Shown here piece after piece: positions 11,241-22,379 of a stretch of 64,000 nt of DNA (its first letter is position 1; every line of letters begins with the position of its first letter). The notes below the pieces were generated by a model that was given only the letters and a program-made list of their open reading frames with translations, searched no databases and was not told the DNA's origin. Both the position numbers and the translations under genes were made by a program. The DNA comes from Seriola aureovittata (Eukaryota > Chordata > Actinopteri > Carangiformes > Carangidae): assembly GCF_021018895.1 (NCBI RefSeq), contig NC_079386.1, forward strand, positions 16,753,052 to 16,817,051, written 5' to 3'.

Positions 11241-11580
11241 CGTGTTTAAATATCCATAAATCCGCGTGGAAAACCAGTGACAAAAGACGCTCCTTGGAAA
11301 TCCAGAACTTCAGAACCGTCACGTTTTTAAGTTTTCTTCGGTGTCAAAGTAACGCGGTGACAGCTGTCCGTACATATATATGTTTACGTCTCAAACGGGA
11401 ATATAGCTAATGTAGCTAATAGCTAATTCGGCTTATTTTTAACGGTGCTAGCTTGCCAAACTGTCAACAATTACAGAGACTTGCTGGTGACTTCATGGGC
11501 GGAGTATCAAACGGACAACCGTCTACTTCCGGTAGCGCGAGATCACCTGCGTCACAGCAGCTGGTTGTTCGCGCTCATTC
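11241..11580 (-). promoter_or_regulatory. Promoter / 5' UTR candidate for minus-strand gene
   Basis: Richer in CpG than the AT-rich flanks. On the plus strand it reads GGGCGGAG (GC-box-like, near 11497), CTACTTCCGGTAGCGCGAG (ETS-type CTTCCGG, near 11525) and CTGCGTCAC (CRE-like, near 11547). These motif types cluster near transcription starts of TATA-less genes. The tract between them and 11240 would be a 5' UTR of about 250-300 bases. A bidirectional promoter is possible, but I see no plus-strand start with an open frame. Confidence 0.4.
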
Positions 11581-11689
11581 ACTGCGGAAAACTGAAGCGC
11601 TGTTCAGTGTAACATAATTTAAAAATGTTGAGCGTTACGCACAATGCGTGACTATGTACGGAAGAGGATTAGGGCCACATGCAAAAATA

Positions 11690-11985
11690 TATATATTTTT
11701 TTTTTTTTAAATTCTGAATTTAAAGTCAGAATTCTGAGGGAAAAAGTAAGAATTATAAAAAAAGAATAGAATAAAAAAAATTCACAAGGCCCTAATGTGG
11801 AAAGATTTTTAATTTTTTTTTTTTCGAAAGTCAGAATTGTGAGATTAAAATCAGAATTCAAAAAAAAAAAATCATGTGGCCATAATGCAGAATTTTTTTA
11901 TTTTTTTTTGGAAAGTCAGAATTGTGAGATTAAAATCAGAATTTAAAAAAATAAAAATTCATATGTGGCCCTAATGCGGAAATAA
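11690..11985. repeat. AT-rich minisatellite, about 89-bp period
   Basis: Three degenerate copies of a unit with AAAGTCAGAATT, GAGATTAAAATCAGAATT and GTGGCCCTAATGCGG. The last motif recurs at about 11790, 11878 and 11967, giving periods of 88-89 bp. Similar units are common in teleost non-coding DNA. Confidence 0.8.
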
Positions 11986-12882
11986 AACATGACTGTTTTA
12001 TCTATTGATACTGTTCACATGTTGTTCTTAAACATGTTCAGACCAGACACAGGTTCACGTTAGACTTTTGAGACATGAAATTAAATCTCAGTAATGTATA
12101 GAGAGATAACAAAGTTATTTCTTTCTGTTTAATTGAGAACCATAGACTTGAGAATAATAGGGCCACCATGTTGTCAGGAGGTGAAAAGAAAACAAATATA
12201 AAGAATAAAAAATATGACTTATAAGAACATTACTTCTTTTACAGTAACAAACTCTGATCTAAACTGTTTTACAGCTTTTTTTCGATAATTTTTGGACAAG
12301 CAACAGTTGGAGCTGTAATATAATTCTATTTATTTTGAAGTAAATAAAAAAATTTTTTAAAAAAGACATAGGCCTATATGTGTCACATGTGGATCTGTAC
12401 TAAATGGGCACTTATGGTATGCATAAAGATTTCAAACGTGCTTTTATGTTCCTGAAACAATGGGGGAGGTGAGATCTGAAACAGCCAGTTTCTTTGGGTC
12501 TTTACAACTTACTTAAATGGCTCAAAATACTTGATGTTGGTTTTCTCTGTTTGCTCCTGTGGTCCATCCCAGCTCACTTTGGGTTGAGAGAGAGAGGAGA
12601 AAAAAAAAAAGGATTAGATAATTATGAGATAATTGGCTCTCTCTGACTGCTTTTGGGAGACACATTGTGGAAACATAATGAGGATAATGTCTTAAGTGCC
12701 GCCACAATGTTTCCGCAACATAAGAACAAAGACAATCTTTCACAGTGGTAACACACAGGCCGCTGCGGGCCATTCTTTGTAGATGAAACACGTGTTTATT
12801 TGCTGTCAAATATTTCTCCAACAACACCAACCTCGAGTCTTACCAGTAAATCATCAAAATAGCTGTGTGTGTGTGTGTGTGC

Positions 12883-12917
<35 letters not shown>

Positions 12918-13281
12918 CTACCCCTACCAGTAAACCAGTTGAACATCGCCGTAACAAGACAACAGAGCTGGAATTCTTCTTTATTCTGCAGCCAAATGTT
13001 CTGATTTCACCCCAGAGAGGTTGATTTTGTGCACAGGACAGCGAGTGTGCACTCACTTACATTTGAACAAGATTTTTGGATTGTTATTGTGTGAGACTGT
13101 GTTGCTTGTTTGTATGTGTGTGTGCTTAATAGTAATGAAAGTTGACAGGAGATGCCTGATCTCAGTTCCCGGCTGAAACTGAACGTTAAGTATCGGGTGA
13201 GAGACTAATGGAGGGTTGTGAGGGTTCAAGTGATCGGCCAATAGGTCTCAACCTGTGTCTCATCCATGTTTATTGGCTTCC
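11986..13281. other. No gene seen
   Basis: AT-rich with one GT array (listed). An imperfect inverted pair (ATTGTGGAAACAT near 12664, ATGTTTCCGCAAC near 12708) could form a weak hairpin. Confidence 0.4.
12864..12915. repeat. (GT)n microsatellite
   Basis: GT array with a CGTCT interruption at 12882. Confidence 0.95.
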
Positions 13282-13649
13282 TGTCATACTCCACCCGCCC
13301 ACCAGATGTCCCCGGACTTTCTTCCTGTTCCCAGATCCACCTGTTCACCTGTTTTCCATTTCTATTAACTGGAACTTCCCCGCCTACCAACACACCTGTT
13401 CCTCATTTCCCTCGACTGCTCGTCAGTATTTATACCAGCCTCTTTTCCCTCCAGTCAGCTGCCAGATCGTTTGCCAAGGTCTCTGTGTGTGTTTCCCCTT
13501 CCCTCCCACTCGCTACCTGTATGTAGTTACCTGTTGTCTTTACCTGCCTGCTCACTCGCCTGCCTGTCTGTCTGTTTGTAACCTTTGTCCTGATAACTTC
13601 TTTACTTCATTGCATCTGCCTGTCTGTGTTCCTACCACCAGCCGTGACA
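13282..13649 (+). mobile_element. Solo LTR candidate (Gypsy-like)
   Basis: About 368 bp bounded by TGTCA and TGACA, matching the TG...CA rule with short inverted ends. The interior is pyrimidine-rich, with CACACCTGTTCCTCATTTCC, a TATTTATA box near 13427 and TGCCAGATCGTTTGCC, similar to LTRs of teleost Gypsy-type elements as I remember them. No matching target-site duplication is seen and no internal region or second LTR is present. The 152-codon plus frame here is an effect of the C/T-rich composition. Confidence 0.45.
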
Positions 13650-13786
13650 CAATCTGCTGTATCTAATGATTAATTAGTTAATTGGTGAAAATTAATCATT
13701 TTCAGCTTTTTCAAACTTCACTTGCATCCTGTTGTCATCACCATGCCTAAGAGATCCACAGGGTGCTTTTATTTTGAAGGAAGATC

Positions 13787-13806
13787 GGGGGGGGGGGGGG
13801 GGGGGG
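13787..13806. repeat. Poly(G) tract, G20
   Basis: Twenty consecutive G. Confidence 0.95.
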
Positions 13807-15275
13807 CAGCAGCTGGATCGTATTCATCAGTATGCATGGACTCTGTATGTATGTGGGTGTAGTGAGAAAAACAGAAGCCGAGCTCGAACAGACCACAGTA
13901 CGACCACAAACTGCAGCCAGGCTCGGGGTTGGTAAGTGACAGTCACCTGATGTCTGGAGGGTGTTTGTCTCTCTGGACTCTGTTCAGGAAGTTTGGGGAT
14001 ATGTTGCTTTTTAAATGTGACGGTGAAGAGGATAGAGAGGGACACAGGCCACCTTAACCAGCAGAGCCGCCAGCACACACATCCAGATGTTCAGTTGAAC
14101 AACAACAACGACAGTATGGACTGCTGTTATATGTTAAATATAGCCCTCCAGTCTCCTGCATCAAAGTCTGACCCGCTGCACATCCATCCAAACATCCCAA
14201 CGCCAACACTAGGACACACTTATGTTTGCCTTGGCGTTAAACGTTGCTATGGGACATAAACTGCCCTAACCTGCATGAAAAGGTGCTGCACATCAGCTCC
14301 ACAAGATGTTCTATACATAACATAAGGGGGTTTACCTGCATGGAATCCATTGCAATTATTATAGCACTTATACCATGGTCAGTTGCCAACAAAATGCCAT
14401 ATGTAGTTAATTAGATTACTAATTTTGATGTCTTTATTTCTGCTTTAAATGTTGTGAAATGTCCCCTAGTAAATGTGCCCTAAACAACCAACCCCCAATC
14501 AATATTGTGTGTGTTGGTAAACTATCTACTTCTTTGTTTTTTTGGGTGATTTTATTCCAGTTGTTCCTGTGACAGCAACATAGAAAGCTTCAGAAATTCA
14601 AGGTAAATTTAGATGTTTATTAATGTAATGAAAAATAATAAAAGTTAATGATGAAGAGTATTCAGGTCAGTGACATCTAGTTTGACCTCATTTTTTAAGA
14701 TACATTTTATTTTAATTTTTGATGCATGTAAAAACAGTAGTTCTGTTGTGATGTCAGAAATATGTAAATTAGCGTGTGACATCATTCAGCAAACTTTAAG
14801 CTGCTTTCCACTGGCCTCAAAATGTCCACTTACTAAAACTTAATCCAGACGCTCCAGCCAATCAGAATCCAGAATTCTCTGGATTCTGATTGGCTGATCA
14901 GCACAGTGAAAGCCCAATGCTACACTGTATAACTGCAATGCAACATGAACCCAAACACACTGTGTCTGCAGGGCAGCATGTGCACAATGACACAGAGCAA
15001 CTGACTTCAATGCAACTTGGCCAAAAAGACGCTGAAATGTAAACGAATATAAGTGTGAACACATTTGATCGCCAGAGAACAGAAACCTGATGTAAACACA
15101 TCACAATATGCAGTAAAAACAAACATAAACATTATGTAACATATCTGGAGCAAAACGAATCAGGAAATTGTGTTTCTAACACTAATAAAAACAAAATGGA
15201 TGTTTTTATTTTACAGAGTCAGAATCATAACGTTCACTGATGCCGAGTGGTGATTAGTGTGAGTTTACTGGGATA
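13807..15275. other. No gene seen
   Basis: Single-copy-looking DNA with a CCAAT palindrome (listed) near the right end. Confidence 0.45.
14856..14895. repeat. Perfect 18-bp inverted repeat with CCAAT cores
   Basis: AGCCAATCAGAATCCAGA and its exact reverse complement are separated by only ATTC, so the 40 bp can extrude as a cruciform or RNA hairpin. Each arm contains CCAATCAG. The core AGCCAATCAGA also forms hairpins inside the two MITEs at 23535 and 58104. Confidence 0.9.
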
Positions 15276-15502
15276 TTAAAGGACCAGTGTGTAGGAATGA
15301 GGAATTCTGAAACTAAGAATTGTTGTGTTTTCGTTCTCTGAGAATGCGCCGCCATCTTTCCACAGTAGCACACAGCGGACAAACCCAAACAGCGGCTCTA
15401 GACAGGGCCCTTCTGTGTTTCTACATTACCTGGAGGCCTCTGTACAGCAGAGGGGGTGAGCAGCCACCTCACCGCCAACTCCTACACCTCCCGGTCCTTT
15501 AA
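15276..15502. mobile_element. TTAA-target MITE, AGGACCAGTGTGTAGG family
   Basis: Flanked by TTAA on both sides (15276-15279 and 15499-15502) with inverted ends AGGACCAGTGTGTAGGA and TCCTACACCTCCCGGTCCT. About 227 bp, non-coding. A relative in the opposite orientation lies at 40249-40505. TTAA targets are typical of piggyBac and Kolobok transposons, so a non-autonomous derivative of one of these is likely. Confidence 0.75.
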
Positions 15503-15674
15503 TGGATCACATCGCTAAATCTGTGATACAGTCGTCAGTAGTTCAGTTTCTTCATGCTGGGATCTGACATTTCCGTGAACCGGGTCTTGATGTTGTTCAG
15601 ATGAACAGAGGAGAGGACGAGGGGAGGGATGAAAGACGAGTTTGGAAAAGAAACAATAGAAGTCTGCTGGGCAG

Positions 15675-15677
<3 letters not shown>

Positions 15678-15734
<57 letters not shown>
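15678..15734. repeat. (CT)28 microsatellite
   Basis: Pure CT run. Confidence 0.97.
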
Positions 15735-15738
<4 letters not shown>

Positions 15739-15981
15739 TTCGTTCTCGCTGTCTTTCCCAATACACATGTTGAAACTTGGGGAAATCTCTCCAGTGTGTT
15801 TCTCTGTAGTATTTTCCCACAAATAGACAAGGATGCGCCAATGTGTAGAGTGTTTATAGCGTATAGCGGATATGAGATCACACATGCACATACACAAACA
15901 CACACAAACACACACAAACACACACGCGCGTATTTGATTTTGTGTGAGTACGTGTCTGTTTAATGACTGCTACTGTCCCCT

Positions 15982-15999
15982 CTGTGTGTGTGTGTTGTG

Positions 16000-16035
<36 letters not shown>

Positions 16036-16048
16036 CGTGTGTGTGTGC
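15982..16048. repeat. Interrupted (GT)n microsatellite
   Basis: GT array with TTG, TTTG and TTCG interruptions. An imperfect CACACAAA run precedes it at 15890-15925. Confidence 0.93.
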
Positions 16049-16232
16049 GTTTAAGGTGGAAAATTACTGTCTTGTTGCAACACAATCTTTAACTGGTAAC
16101 AGTCACTTTCCAACGAAATGAAGGTGAGAAGCGGCAACAAAAACAGGATGTACGGAGAAGAAATTAGGTCTCCTGGGTTCGTTCTGGACTTCTAAGGGAT
16201 TAGTTCAGGTTTTCCGTAAATTTATTATTATT

Positions 16233-16470
16233 CAACAATTAATTCCACACTTTTCATAGTTATCTGTGAATTTCTGAAGTTTTTGGGGCTCATTCTAAAC
16301 TCTACAGGGGGTTAAATAACTTATTTTTGAAGATTATTCTGGATTATTATTACAGTTGCTCAATTATTCCAGACTTTTCAAGGATGGGGGATTATTTCAG
16401 ATTTTTTGGGAGGATATTGTAGTTGTTCAACACTTTATTCCAGACTTTTCAGCGTTATTTTTAGACTTCA
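16233..16470. repeat. Degenerate tandem repeat
   Basis: A motif like TTCAAC..TTATTCCAGACTTTTCA recurs at about 16233, 16357 and 16424, with variable G/T-rich sequence between. Spacing is irregular, so it looks like an old minisatellite. Confidence 0.5.
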
Positions 16471-16627
16471 TTTAGCAGCTAATCTTGACTTTTGATGGTT
16501 ACACCTGAGCGTTCTGTTTGGAGCAAAGAGCGAGCGAAGACGGTGAGACATCTGTAATTTCAGGAAGAAAGGAAACTGGAGCCACATAGAAGGAAACCTC
16601 AGCGTGACACAGGAAAAAACACCTACG

Positions 16628-16637
<10 letters not shown>

Positions 16638-16679
<42 letters not shown>
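16638..16679. repeat. (AC)n microsatellite
   Basis: Pure AC after a CGCGCGCG lead. Confidence 0.95.
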
Positions 16680-16681
<2 letters not shown>

Positions 16682-16785
16682 TACACACACATCCCCTGTA
16701 GTGAGAAAGATGTATGATGGTAAGTGTCCTAATGCTCTGAGCTACAGTTAATTGGGCCAATTTGTAGCTCCTGCTTTGTTCCTAA

Positions 16786-16786
<1 letters not shown>

Positions 16787-16839
<53 letters not shown>
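16787..16839. repeat. (AC)26 microsatellite
   Basis: Pure AC run. Confidence 0.96.
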
Positions 16840-16984
16840 AGACATACACACTCAAAGGAAGGCTTCAAGATGGAAATTAGTGGTGTCAGCCGCTCTTCCT
16901 GCCTGCTGTTACCTCCTATCAGAACAGAAGAGAGTCAGGAAATAGACTGTAATTATACTGCCCCCTGAATGAAACACAGACAGG

Positions 16985-16996
16985 CACACACACACA

Positions 16997-17037
<41 letters not shown>
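16985..17037. repeat. (CA)n microsatellite
   Basis: CA array with one GA interruption. Third CA array within 400 bp. Confidence 0.96.
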
Positions 17038-17039
<2 letters not shown>

Positions 17040-18974
17040 ATGCACACACAGCTGATGATGTGACTGAGTGAGAGACAGATACAGAGACAGCGGGAGACAG
17101 CGGTGGAGCGCTGAGCTCAGTAACATCGACTGACAGGACGAAGTGTACAGACTGTAACTTTTCATAAAGCCTCGTCATCGGGTCAAAGTTTCAGTTTTTT
17201 CATTTAATGCTAATTTAGCAAATGTTAGCATGTTAATAAATGAAGTGGGTGAACAGGTGACTGACTCATTGTCATTTATTATTCATGAGGAATTTGGCAT
17301 TTTTACAACACGACACCTTTTTCTAATGTCGAGGTCAAATACAAATGAACTCATAACAGCTTTATGACATTAAAAGCGAGTTGATGGCCGAGCTCAAAGA
17401 GAGGATTAAAGAGAGGAACATAGTGTGCACATGATTTTTTAAACTTTGTATGAGAAAAGTTTTGTGGCTCCAGAGGAAGAGGAAGTGATGTCACTAGAGT
17501 CAGCGTCGGCTGCAGGTGAAGGTCACAAGTTTGAAAATGAAAATAAAATCTGTGGGTGTAGAGTCAGAAAAGAAGTGAGATTAGCTGCTCACTAGTGTAA
17601 CACCTCCTAATCGCCAACCAAACTGTCAACTGGTTGAGGTGCATTGTGGGTAATGTAGGTGCCAGATTTTGAGCAGAAAAGAAAAACGTGGAATAAAAAA
17701 AAGACAATATCTCTGGTTCTGCGACGACTGCTCATCATGAGTTTGTCATTATACTGGATTACGTTTATATAAATTATTTTTATTTTTCATCCCCAAAAAC
17801 AAACATGATCAAAGCTGCTTGTCTCTTCATCTATGACTCTGCACCAAAAACAAAATGCTGTTGTAGTAAAAACGTCATTTCATCCGCAGGTTTACATGAT
17901 TCTTGACAGGCGGGGCGAGCTCCAACCCTCAAAACCCATTTCAAGTAAAAGTTCAAAACCAGGGCAGACATCTTGTGTTTGGTCAGACAAGTGAGACACA
18001 ACAACCAGATGCCCACGCTGTTTCCCTTTTTATCTCTTTGACCCGACCAGCAGGAGGAGAGACAGCGGTTTATTTCCCTCTGCCACGTTGTTTATTTGGC
18101 CGTTTGTGGGACATTAAACAAGCGATCTGTCGCTGGAGACGTTTTGTCCGACCACGTGGCAGCGCGGTTGACTGTAGCTAAACAAGCTCAGAACATGATC
18201 CGGCTCCCAGTAGGTGGTTTGGGTCTTGATACTGTTCATTTGAAGCCAGACAGGAAGTGTGGGGGGAAGGACATGTTGGGAAATTAAAGCAAATTAAATC
18301 AACAAAAAACAAAAATGTCATATTTTTGTGAGATAACGTTTACAGAGCCACATTATGTTGAGACTTTCTCAGTACGAACAGACAAAGACAAAAGTATTAG
18401 TGATAGAAAAGATCGAAACGCTTTGTAATTGATGAATTTTTATTTGTGAATCTATAAAATAATAAAAATGTTCCCACAATTTCCCAGAACCCAATGTGAT
18501 ATCGATCTTAAAATTACTTGTTTTGTCTGACCAACCAAAGAGCGAAGACAGCAGCAAATCTTCACATTACAGAAGAAATAACCATACGATGTTTGGCATT
18601 TTTGGCTGATTAATACCTAGATCATTGATTAATTTAGTGTCATAACAACTCAAGATTTTATCGGACACCTGTGTTCAAAATATGAAGTGAAGCTTTATGA
18701 GTAAAGTTCTCTGGAAAGTTTTTATCACAGTCATGTACGTGTACGTGCAGTAATACAACAACATCTTGAACATCTTTCATTGTTAAATTCCCACATCTTC
18801 AAACTCCATGACCTCAGTTTACAACGAAAGTTTTCTGTCGAGCGTTTAAGGTCTCGAACCTAACCCGAGATATCCCTAATGATATCATAGAGGCGCAAAA
18901 TACATTATACAAGTGTTTTCACAGGCTGAGTAATGCTGTGTAACAGGGGGTTAACTGGTCTTTATGTGTAACGC
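17038..18974. other. No gene seen
   Basis: Ordinary AT-rich DNA. A GC-richer patch at about 18060-18210 holds a 92-codon plus frame with no recognisable domain; regulatory DNA is as likely. Confidence 0.45.
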
Positions 18975-19531
18975 AGCGGAGTGCCTCTTTAAAGACAGAT
19001 GAAGAAGAGCAAAGACAATCAGCTGATTACAATAGAAATACGTCTATAAAGTCTTGCTGTGACTGTTCTGAATTAAAGTCGATGTCGAACATTGATGACA
19101 TTCCTGGTACAGTATCACTCATTTCCAGTATCTGCTCGTCAAGAGCAGGAATAACATGCAAGGCTGGAATACCTACAGAAAATTCTCTAGAAATAATAAT
19201 AAATTAAAAAAATCAACATACCAAAGTATTTGAAGCCCTTTGTGAGTCATGTCCCTGAGAGGTTTGTGGATTCTTTTTCCCGAGTAAGACAATTAGTTGA
19301 TTGCAGAAAAGAAAGGTGAAGTAATTCAAGGAAAAGGAAATGACAAGTGTTTTGTGATGAACATTTGTATCTATGAGTAAGACTTTGACTCTCCGGTGAA
19401 ACATAAAAGATAAAGAGCTTGAGGAGGGAAACATGAGTCAAAACAGCCTTGGGCATGAAATTGATGAGGTGTCCGTGTTGATAAAAGCACTGTAACATGA
19501 CGTTTGAATGAATGTGTATGTTGTAATACTG
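18975..19531. repeat. Direct repeat copy B1 (about 557 bp)
   Basis: Nearly identical over its length to 21578-22131, in the same orientation, with scattered substitutions and a few 1-10 bp indels. It begins at AGCGGAGTGCCTCTTTAAAG and ends at GTTGTAATACTG. About 2 kb lies between the two copies, an arrangement reminiscent of an LTR pair, but the ends are not TG...CA. Confidence 0.9.
19027..19186 (-). pseudogene. Duplicated terminal-exon-like segment (copy in B1)
   Basis: On the minus strand a TTTCTAG acceptor-like site is followed by 53 codons ending in TAA. The reading is protein-like and acidic (for example EQILEMSDTVPGM, DIDFNSEQSQQDF). The same frame is open in the B2 copy at 21624-21783. 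About eight nucleotide differences separate them, roughly half changing residues, so there is no strong sign of purifying selection since the duplication. The family is not recognised. It could be the last exon of a gene or mobile element. Confidence 0.3.
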
Positions 19532-21521
19532 TAATCAGCAGCGACGCCTGATCAGTTTGATCTCAAGATGTTTCAGCCACGGAAAACTCAAGAACTGCAG
19601 CTCGGAAGTGAAGCATCTTTTCCTCGTGAGCCCCAGATTAGATCTGATCAACACGAGGATCAGGGTTTGAAGCTGAAAGGTAACTAGCACATTTCTCACA
19701 CTCTTCTTTCCCATGTGGATGAAAAAAATAAAGAAAAAAGGTGAAGGTCAGGACTTTGGAAAACCTTTCTCTAACCTTTTTAATTCATCAAAAAAAAAAA
19801 GGGTTCTTTCGTCTCTGCATTGTAGTCTTTGAGAAACTGGCAGCATCTCTCTGAAAAAACTATCAAGGGGACATACCCTTTCTGTTAAAATGAAACACGA
19901 ATCCATGCAAACTGCTCTGGTACTCATTCCTACTCTTAAAATCTTACTACAGCTTATGGAGCTGAGTGGAACGGCTTGCATGTAATTTTGAGAGAATTGG
20001 TTTAGTTCCCCGTTGGCTTGGACTAGCATTGCTAACAAATGTTAACGCCGGGCTGCTGCCAAATGCTCAGAGAGAGGACCACTTTGGACATCCTGTAAGG
20101 AATCTTGGTTAGCCATCAGGAGAAAATACTTCTTAAAATCCTTAACCTTTAAACTTTAGATCTGGCCGAGCTTCATTTTCCCGTAATGTTCCGCTTTAAT
20201 AGCTTCAGGGGTAAGAATGAGGTTGACCTCGTGGTTAAACAAAACATCCCACACCCCTAGATAAAAAATAAAAAAAAAACAACATATTTTTTGAATGTAA
20301 TTATCCAGGAAAAATATGGAGCTTAATGCGCTTTCATAACTCTGATTCAAAGATATATTTCACACGTACAAGCAGCCCGTAACAAATTGAGTTCTCTTTT
20401 ATTAGACATACCAACACTTGAGATATTAAACACCCCGCTGAAGGGCACCTGGAGGACACAGCAACTGTTGTAGTGAAAGGTCTTATTATTAGTTCCTTCA
20501 ACCAGTGATCACAAACTCATGCTGTACAGTCAGACTTTTCCCAACTGAACTCTTCCCCAAATTTCATCAAGTCCTTGCGAAAATCAAATGACAAGAACAC
20601 AATGGTTGTCCATCATTCCCTCTGGACCAACACATGTTAAGTATTTTCTAGATCTGGCGTCGCTGTTGACAAGATGACATTGTTTATCAGTGCTTTTCCA
20701 AAACTGTTACAAATCACTGTTTCAAATATAAAACCGTTTCCTGATCCAACAGTGCTTAAGATTAAGGATTGGTTGGGTTTAAGGAAAGATCATGTTTTGG
20801 GTTAGAATTACCTTTTTTAAGGTAAGGGAGACCTTGGTCATGAGTCATAATTCCTGCAGACATTTAAGGGCTTTATCACTTCGATGTAAACAAATGTTCA
20901 TTTTTGGGAACTTGTCGTTTTTTCTCTCCAAAGTTTCCAAAGATACCAAATCTAATATCATACACATTGATTGTGGTTTATTGGGTAGCATTATACATTG
21001 TACCAGTTCAGAGAAACCAAGGGGACTCATGAAGACCTGTTGCATGAAGAACAGCACATTGTTGAACCAGCACCTCCAACTTAAACGACCATTCAGGTTG
21101 CATATTGACCCGTAGTCCCTAACACGGACTTTATTCTATATACTACATCTCCTGACTTCCTCCTTTTGCTCCCGTCATATATACTACGGCCACTAGAGGT
21201 CGCCTACCAATAAAACCTTACTACGGGCTTGCACATACAACCTATTGGCTTGTGTCTTGCAGGACAGTCTCCATTGTTTGAGCAGGATTAGATTAGAACA
21301 TGATCCAGGTGTAACTGACTGATGGTTTATTTGCCTTGATTTAAATATAATCCAAACATGAATTAAAAGGCGTAAACGAAACATTCCTACATAATGCTCT
21401 TCATACCACTGTCATTTGCAGTCGTTGCACAGAATACGCTTCCAGCTCTTTTGACTTATTTTGAGTTATTGTGAGACATATTTTTTTTTAGCTTGTTATC
21501 CAAATTAAAACTCTTGTTTCA
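19532..21521. other. Interior between the B repeats, unrecognised
   Basis: The minus strand has several short frames with protein-like stretches, the longest at 19748-20038 (96 codons, containing CPLDSFFREMLPVSQRLQ), interrupted by stops and shifts. This could be the decayed interior of a mobile element or broken gene exons. I could not match any known transposase, reverse transcriptase or host gene. Confidence 0.35.
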
Positions 21522-21580
21522 GCAAGAAACCAAAGTCCAAAACCAAAAACCGCCGTCACCAAACTCACCAGAGTGATGAG
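21522..21580. repeat. Direct repeat copy A1 (about 60 bp)
   Basis: Matches 22131-22190 almost exactly (shared AAACCAAAGTCCAAAACC, CCGCCGTCACCAAACTCACC). With A2 it brackets the B2 copy. Confidence 0.9.
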
Positions 21581-22131
21581 CGGAGTGCCTCTTTAAAGAC
21601 AGATGAAGAAGACAATCAGCTGATTACAATAGAAACACGTCTATAAAGTCTTGCTGTGACTGTTCTGAATTAAAGTCGATGTCTAACATTGATGACATTC
21701 CTGGTACAGTATCACTCATTTCCAGTATCTGCTCTTCGAAAGCAGGAATGACATGCAAGACTGGAATACCTACAGAAAATTCTCTAGAAATAATAATAAT
21801 AAAAAAAATCAACATACCAAAGTATTTCAAGCCCTTTGTGAGTCATGTCCCTGAGAGGTTTGTGGATTCTTCTTCCTCTGAGTAAGACAATTAGTTGATT
21901 GCAGAAAAGAAAGGAGAAGTAATTAAAGGAAAAGGAAATGGACAAGTGTTTTGTGATGAACATTTGTATCTATGAGTAAGACTTTGACTCTCCGGTGAAA
22001 CATAAAAGATAAAGAGCTTGAGGAGGGGAAACATGAGTCAAAACAGCCTTGGGCATGAAACTGATGAGGTGTCCGTGTTGATAAAAGCACTGTAACATGA
22101 CGTTTGAATGAATGTGTATGTTGTAATACTG
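21578..22131. repeat. Direct repeat copy B2 (about 554 bp)
   Basis: Second copy of the B1 segment, flanked by the short direct repeats A1 and A2. Confidence 0.9.
21624..21783 (-). pseudogene. Duplicated terminal-exon-like segment (copy in B2)
   Basis: Minus-strand partner of 19027-19186: the same TTTCTAG acceptor-like site, 53 open codons and TAA stop, differing at about four residues (for example IPVLHVIPAFEEQ here, IPALHVIPALDEQ in B1). It lies downstream of the exon-like segment at 22179-22345 on the same strand and could belong to the same broken or unassigned transcription unit. Confidence 0.3.
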
Positions 22132-22190
22132 CAAGAAACCAAAGTCCAAAACCAAAAAACCGCCGTCACCAAACTCACCAAAGTGATGAG
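22129..22190. repeat. Direct repeat copy A2, coincident with a possible 50-bp intron
   Basis: On the minus strand it begins with a GTGAGT donor (22178-22173) and ends with TTTCTTGCAG at 22129, so it reads as a 50-base intron with both consensus ends. That is shorter than typical vertebrate introns. A1 keeps the donor but not the acceptor. Confidence 0.5.
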
Positions 22191-22345
22191 CCATCAGCTT
22201 CATCGATCGCAGTGTCAACATACGTTTTGCTGCCAGTAAACTTCGGTTGTGCTTTGCGGGTCAAGCGTGGCTGTCTGTGGACAAACTTCACTTCTTTGGG
22301 GGGAATCGAAATTCTTGTCCTTTCATTAGACGGTGGTTTCACCAA
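22179..22345 (-). CDS. Coding-like exon candidate, unknown protein
   Basis: A minus-strand frame reads smoothly from about 22345 into a GTGAGT donor at 22178. It has a basic stretch (RTRISIPPKEVKFVHRQ) followed by an acidic one (YVDTAIDEADGSSL). Base and codon make-up look coding and there is no simple repeat inside. The upstream boundary is unclear: a G-rich quadruplex-type tract (22354-22379 on the opposite strand) lies just before it. After the putative 50-base intron the next exon would run about 28 codons to TGA. Family not recognised; it may be a host gene fragment or transposon-derived. Confidence 0.35.
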
Positions 22346-22353
22346 ACAGCGCA

Positions 22354-22379
22354 CCCCACCCCCCCAACCCCCAACCCCC
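22354..22379 (-). other. G-quadruplex-forming tract
   Basis: On the minus strand four G runs (5, 5, 7 and 4) are separated by TT, TT and T, an ideal intramolecular quadruplex pattern. Confidence 0.75.

Noticed and set aside
13208..13666. 152-codon plus ORF
   Set aside because: Pro/Cys/Ser-rich translation of a C/T-rich region better explained as an LTR.
18975..22131. Intact LTR retrotransposon
   Set aside because: The repeats lack TG...CA ends, no primer-binding or polypurine site was found, and the interior has no recognisable gag or pol.
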